NCBI GenBank assembly: GCA_905235085.1
Contig: CAJOKD010000018.1
Location: 1 to 64,000, forward strand
Reading direction: 5' to 3'
DNA length: 64,000 nt
Source of the DNA: an uncultured Bacteroidales bacterium
GTDB lineage: Bacteria > Bacteroidota > Bacteroidia > Bacteroidales > UBA932
Within the stretch, counting starts at the first letter, position 1, and each line of letters begins with the position of its first letter. Positions 60,794 through 64,000 of this stretch are shown here, in pieces. Below the pieces are notes generated by a model. The model worked only from the letters and a program-made list of their open reading frames with translations. It did no database searches and was not told the DNA's origin. Both the position numbers and the translations under genes were made by a program.

Positions 60794-63151
60794 TTATTCA
60801 AAATAATATTCTTCTATCCTTTCCTGAGCGACCGAGACGGAAGCTCCGCCGTCGCCGCCTTCTTCACATCCGTCGCTGCCTTCCATACCAGCCGGGGCGA
60901 CGAACTTGTCGTCCCTTGTCACGCCGAGGGTTCCATCGGACCATACCTTCTTAAGGAAGAGGGCCCAGGTCGGAAGCGAAGCGTTGGCTCCCTGGCCAAG
61001 AGCGGTGGACTGGAAGTGTACCTGACGGTCCTCGCCTCCGGTCCAGCAACCTGCGACCAACGTAGGTGTATATCCAATGAACCATCCATCGGAATTGTCG
61101 TTGGTGGTACCGGTCTTTCCGGCCATCTCACCTGTAAGGTTGTACCGGCTGCGAAGCCTCTGTGCGGTTCCCTCCTGGACTACTCCCTTCATCAGGTTCA
61201 CCATCAGCCAGGCCGTCGCGTCGCTAATGGCCTCGGTCTTGCGGTTCGAGAATTCGGACAGGATGTTACCCTGGGAATCTTCGATCCTGGTGACGAACAG
61301 AGGCTCGATGAATACGCCCTTCGACGGGAAGGTGTTGTAGGCCGCGACCATATCCCAGAGGGAGATGTCGGCAGGACCCACGCAGAGGGACGGCACCGCA
61401 TCGACGTGGCTCATAATGCCCATACGGCGCATCATAGCCACCATCGCATAAGGGCCGAACTGCTTCATCAGGTAGGCTGATATGTTGTTGGAGGAGTTGG
61501 TTATGCCCCACTTGAGGCTGACCGTGGCTCCGATCCATCTTTCACTGTCGGTACTGCGAGGCGTCCAGGTGCCGCTCGGCGTGACGAAAGTCTGCGGGAG
61601 GTTGACCACCTGGGTGCAAGGATTCATTCCTTCCTGCATCGCAAGCGTATAGAGGAAAGGCTTGATCGTGGATCCGACCTGACGCTTTCCCTGACGGACG
61701 TTGTCATACTTGAAGTACCTGTAGTTCGGACCTCCTACATATGCCTTTACGTGTCCGGTTCCTGGCTCCATCGCCACGAAAGCCGTCCTGAGCAGGGATT
61801 TGTAGTAGCGGATCGAATCGTCCGGAGTCATCGTGGTGTCGATATATCCCTTGCTGTTGTAAGCGAATACACGCATCTTTTCCGGCTCAGAGAAAGTCTT
61901 GAGAATCTGCGCATCGGTCAGACCGTCTTTCTTGAGCATACGCCAGCGGTCGCTCCACTTGCGGGCCTGGTTCATCACCCTGTCGCGGGTAGCCTGGTCC
62001 ACGTCGTTGGCGAACGGGGCGTTCTTCTTGTAGCGCAGCTCCCTGTTGAAATCTTTCTGGAGAGCCTTGATCCTTTCTGCGACAGCTTCTTCCGCATACT
62101 GCTGCATCTTGTAATTGATGGTGGTATATATACGGAGTCCGTCCCTGTCGAGATCGTACTGCGTGCCGTCTGCCTTGCGGTTCTTCTCTATCCAGCCGTA
62201 CAGTTCGCTGTTCGCCCAGGCAAGGGAATCCACCGAGAAGTCCTCGCGCATATTGTAGTCCGAACGGTGCGGTTTCTTGGCTGTCATCACCCGGCGGATC
62301 ATATCCCTGAAATATGGGGCACGGCCGGCGTTGTGGTCCAGGATCTGGTAGGAAAGCTCGATGGGGATTTCCCGTATGGAATCCCTCTGGTGCTTGTCTA
62401 TGTATCCGGCCTTTTCCATCTGGCCTATCACGAAGTTCCTCCTGGCGAGGGACTTGTCCGGGTTCAGCGCAGGATTGTACCTGGTCGGCTTATTGGCCAT
62501 TCCTATCAGGGTCGCCGCCTCTTCCACGGTAAGTTCTGACGGCAGTTTCGCGAAGAATGTCTCGGAAGCAGACCTGATGCCGTAGGCGTTGCTGCCGAAG
62601 AATATGGAATTGAGATACATAGTCATTATCTCATCCTTGGTATAGTTCTTCTCGAGCTTGACCGCAGTGATCCATTCCTTCAACTTGATCCAGACCATCT
62701 TGAGCTGGTAGACCCCGGGAATCTTGCTGCGCGCCTCCGCCCTCGGATACAGGGTCTTTGCGAGCTGCTGGGTGATCGTACTTCCTCCTCCCTGGCTGGA
62801 GTTCCGCATCAGGATGGTCTTGAACAGCACCCTGGCGAGGCCTTTGAAGTCTACTCCGGAGTGCCTGTAGAAACGGGCGTCTTCGGTAGCTATGGCAGCG
62901 TGGACAACGTTGGGAGACAGCTCTTCGTACGTCACGAACGTCCTGTTCTCTATATGGAATGTAGTAAGGACCTCTCCCCCTTCCGCGAGAATCTGCGTTG
63001 CGAGCTTGCTATCAGGGTTCTCCAATTCCTTGAAAGAAGGGATGTCGGCAAAGGCCCAGACAACCAGGAGCATCAATATGAGAAGCAGTACCGGAAACGT
63101 TATGATTATCCAGAACCACTTGGTAATTTTCTTTTGTGTCTCTTCGGTCAT
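60794..63151 (-). CDS. Class A penicillin-binding protein (PBP1A type)
   Basis: The 785-residue bifunctional enzyme polymerises and cross-links peptidoglycan. A single N-terminal membrane anchor (about 12-34) precedes the GT51 transglycosylase domain, whose catalytic Glu90 lies in ATEDARFYRHSG. The transpeptidase domain has SxxK as Ser494-Lys497 (GSTIKPF), SSN in NSSNNISAY and KTGTT. Length is normal. It leads the operon with ddl and prmC. Confidence 0.96.
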   Translation of the reverse strand: MTEETQKKITKWFWIIITFPVLLLILMLLVVWAFADIPSFKELENPDSKLATQILAEGGEVLTTFHIENRTFVTYEELSPNVVHAAIATEDARFYRHSGVDFKGLARVLFKTILMRNSSQGGGSTITQQLAKTLYPRAEARSKIPGVYQLKMVWIKLKEWITAVKLEKNYTKDEIMTMYLNSIFFGSNAYGIRSASETFFAKLPSELTVEEAATLIGMANKPTRYNPALNPDKSLARRNFVIGQMEKAGYIDKHQRDSIREIPIELSYQILDHNAGRAPYFRDMIRRVMTAKKPHRSDYNMREDFSVDSLAWANSELYGWIEKNRKADGTQYDLDRDGLRIYTTINYKMQQYAEEAVAERIKALQKDFNRELRYKKNAPFANDVDQATRDRVMNQARKWSDRWRMLKKDGLTDAQILKTFSEPEKMRVFAYNSKGYIDTTMTPDDSIRYYKSLLRTAFVAMEPGTGHVKAYVGGPNYRYFKYDNVRQGKRQVGSTIKPFLYTLAMQEGMNPCTQVVNLPQTFVTPSGTWTPRSTDSERWIGATVSLKWGITNSSNNISAYLMKQFGPYAMVAMMRRMGIMSHVDAVPSLCVGPADISLWDMVAAYNTFPSKGVFIEPLFVTRIEDSQGNILSEFSNRKTEAISDATAWLMVNLMKGVVQEGTAQRLRSRYNLTGEMAGKTGTTNDNSDGWFIGYTPTLVAGCWTGGEDRQVHFQSTALGQGANASLPTWALFLKKVWSDGTLGVTRDDKFVAPAGMEGSDGCEEGGDGGASVSVAQERIEEYYFE

Positions 63152-63159
63152 AATAAAGA

Positions 63160-63167
63160 CAAATTTA
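63160..63167 (-). promoter_or_regulatory. -7 promoter box of the PBP1A operon
   Basis: TAAATTTG on the minus strand matches TAnnTTTG and ends nine bases before the ATG at 63151. The remaining intergenic sequence must also drive topA, but no convincing box for topA was found. Confidence 0.5.
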
Positions 63168-63257
63168 TAACAAAATTTGGAAAATTGCCTCGTTTGTGGT
63201 TTACTTTGCAGTTTGAAAAACGAAACTATCTATGAAATACTTACAAAATAATTGATT

Positions 63258-64000
63258 ATGGCAGACAATCTTGTAATAGTCGAGTCTCCGGCAAAAGCCA
63301 AGACGATCCAGAAGTACCTTGGCGATGATTATGTGGTAAAATCCAGTTTCGGTCACATAAGGGATCTGCAGGACAAGAAGCTCAGCGTGGATGTAGACCA
63401 GAATTTTTCTCCGGAATATGTAATCCCTGCCGACAAGAGGAAAGTAGTGTCGGAGCTGAAGAAGGCGGCCGAGAAGGCCGGTACAGTATGGCTCGCTTCC
63501 GATGAAGACCGTGAAGGAGAAGCCATTTCCTGGCATCTGTTCGAGACCCTTGGCCTTAAGGCAGACAATACAAAAAGAATAGTATTCCACGAAATCACTA
63601 AGGATGCGATCCTGAACGCAGTCAGGAATCCGAGGTCCATCGATATGAACCTCGTCAACGCACAGCAGGCCAGAAGGGTACTTGACAGGCTCGTAGGCTT
63701 CGAACTCTCCCCTGTACTGTGGAGGAAGATCCAGCCAAGGCTGTCGGCCGGCCGCGTGCAGAGCGTTGCGCTCCGTCTTGTAGTGGAACGCGAAAAGGAG
63801 ATAATGGAGTTCCTCAACAAGGAATTCTACCGGGTGGATGCCATATTCAATCCTGAGGGATTCCCTGCTTCGGTGAAAGTGAAGGCAACGCTCGATACCA
63901 AGTTCAAGACCATCGAAGAAGCCCGTGCTTTCCTCCAGGACAGCATCGGTGCGAAGTTCGAGATATCCAACGTCGAGAAGAAAGAGGCCGTACGGTTCCC
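63258..64000 (+). CDS. topA: DNA topoisomerase I, 5' part
   Basis: The first 247 codons are present and the gene runs off the end of the window. The Toprim domain begins LVIVESPAKAKTIQKYLG and has the acidic ASDEDREGEAISWHL motif; NAQQARRVLDRLVGFELSPV and SAGRVQSVALRLVVEREKEI follow. TopA relaxes negative supercoils. The active-site tyrosine lies beyond the window end. Confidence 0.97.
   Translation, partial: MADNLVIVESPAKAKTIQKYLGDDYVVKSSFGHIRDLQDKKLSVDVDQNFSPEYVIPADKRKVVSELKKAAEKAGTVWLASDEDREGEAISWHLFETLGLKADNTKRIVFHEITKDAILNAVRNPRSIDMNLVNAQQARRVLDRLVGFELSPVLWRKIQPRLSAGRVQSVALRLVVEREKEIMEFLNKEFYRVDAIFNPEGFPASVKVKATLDTKFKTIEEARAFLQDSIGAKFEISNVEKKEAVRF

Overview
The window comes from a member of the Bacteroidota, most likely the order Bacteroidales. 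The evidence is a SusC/SusD glycan-uptake pair with co-linear glycoside hydrolases, many Bacteroidota-type promoters (TAnnTTTG -7 boxes, in several cases only 4-10 bases before the start codon), weak or absent Shine-Dalgarno sequences before most genes, lipoprotein-rich secreted proteins, and a GC content that looks to be in the low-to-mid fifties. No genus can be assigned from the sequence alone. About fifty protein genes, two tRNA genes and one candidate small RNA are supported.

Layout. 1-2 kb: the first 13 codons of a gene leaving the window, a hairpin-bearing leader, and an AAA/DUF4143-type ATPase flanked by two copies of an orphan protein C-terminus; then tRNA-Ser. 2-10.4 kb: aspS with a lipoprotein gene, rsmA carrying an in-frame insertion, and a minus-strand operon (small membrane protein, double DUF1080 lipoprotein, AGE-family epimerase, GH127-like enzyme). 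10.4-13.5 kb: pepP, a DUF456 membrane protein, two small secreted proteins. 13.5-18.3 kb: candidate ncRNA, then a three-gene unit of a tetraheme cytochrome fused to a SUMF domain, a Tat-type Gfo/Idh/MocA oxidoreductase and a Tat-type TIM-barrel isomerase, followed by a HAD hydrolase. 18.3-22.2 kb: repeat-rich spacer, tRNA(CAT) and the str genes rpsL-rpsG-fusA-rpsJ. 22.3-31 kb: GH2, an S9 dipeptidyl peptidase, a low-GC GIY-YIG nuclease gene bracketed by composite palindromic repeats, ogt, a membrane TPR/HTH regulator and thiL. 31-47.4 kb: an exported phosphatase-like hydrolase, a serine hydrolase and a DUF6377 regulator, then a polysaccharide utilisation locus (SusC, SusD, surface glycan-binding protein, GH16, CotH-like protein, GH3). 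47.4-64 kb: mainly core genes (hemW, sodB, U32 peptidase, TPR protein, inactive M16-like protein, DUF3109, DUF2007, secreted lipoproteins, prmC, ddl, PBP1A and the 5' part of topA).

How the parts work together. The locus at 35-47 kb looks like a beta-glucan system: GH16 would cut the polymer at the surface, SusC/D and the binding protein would import oligomers, and GH3 would release glucose; a membrane-spanning DUF6377 regulator lies directly upstream and seven ATCCACTT-like sites lie between it and susC. The 13.7-17.5 kb unit could be a periplasmic sugar-oxidation module wired to the quinone pool through its cytochrome; DUF1080 (3-keto-disaccharide hydrolase family) lies 3.5 kb away on the other strand. 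The least explained structures are the GIY-YIG gene with its repeats, the cytochrome-SUMF fusion, the rsmA insertion and the duplicated C-terminal tails around the ATPase.
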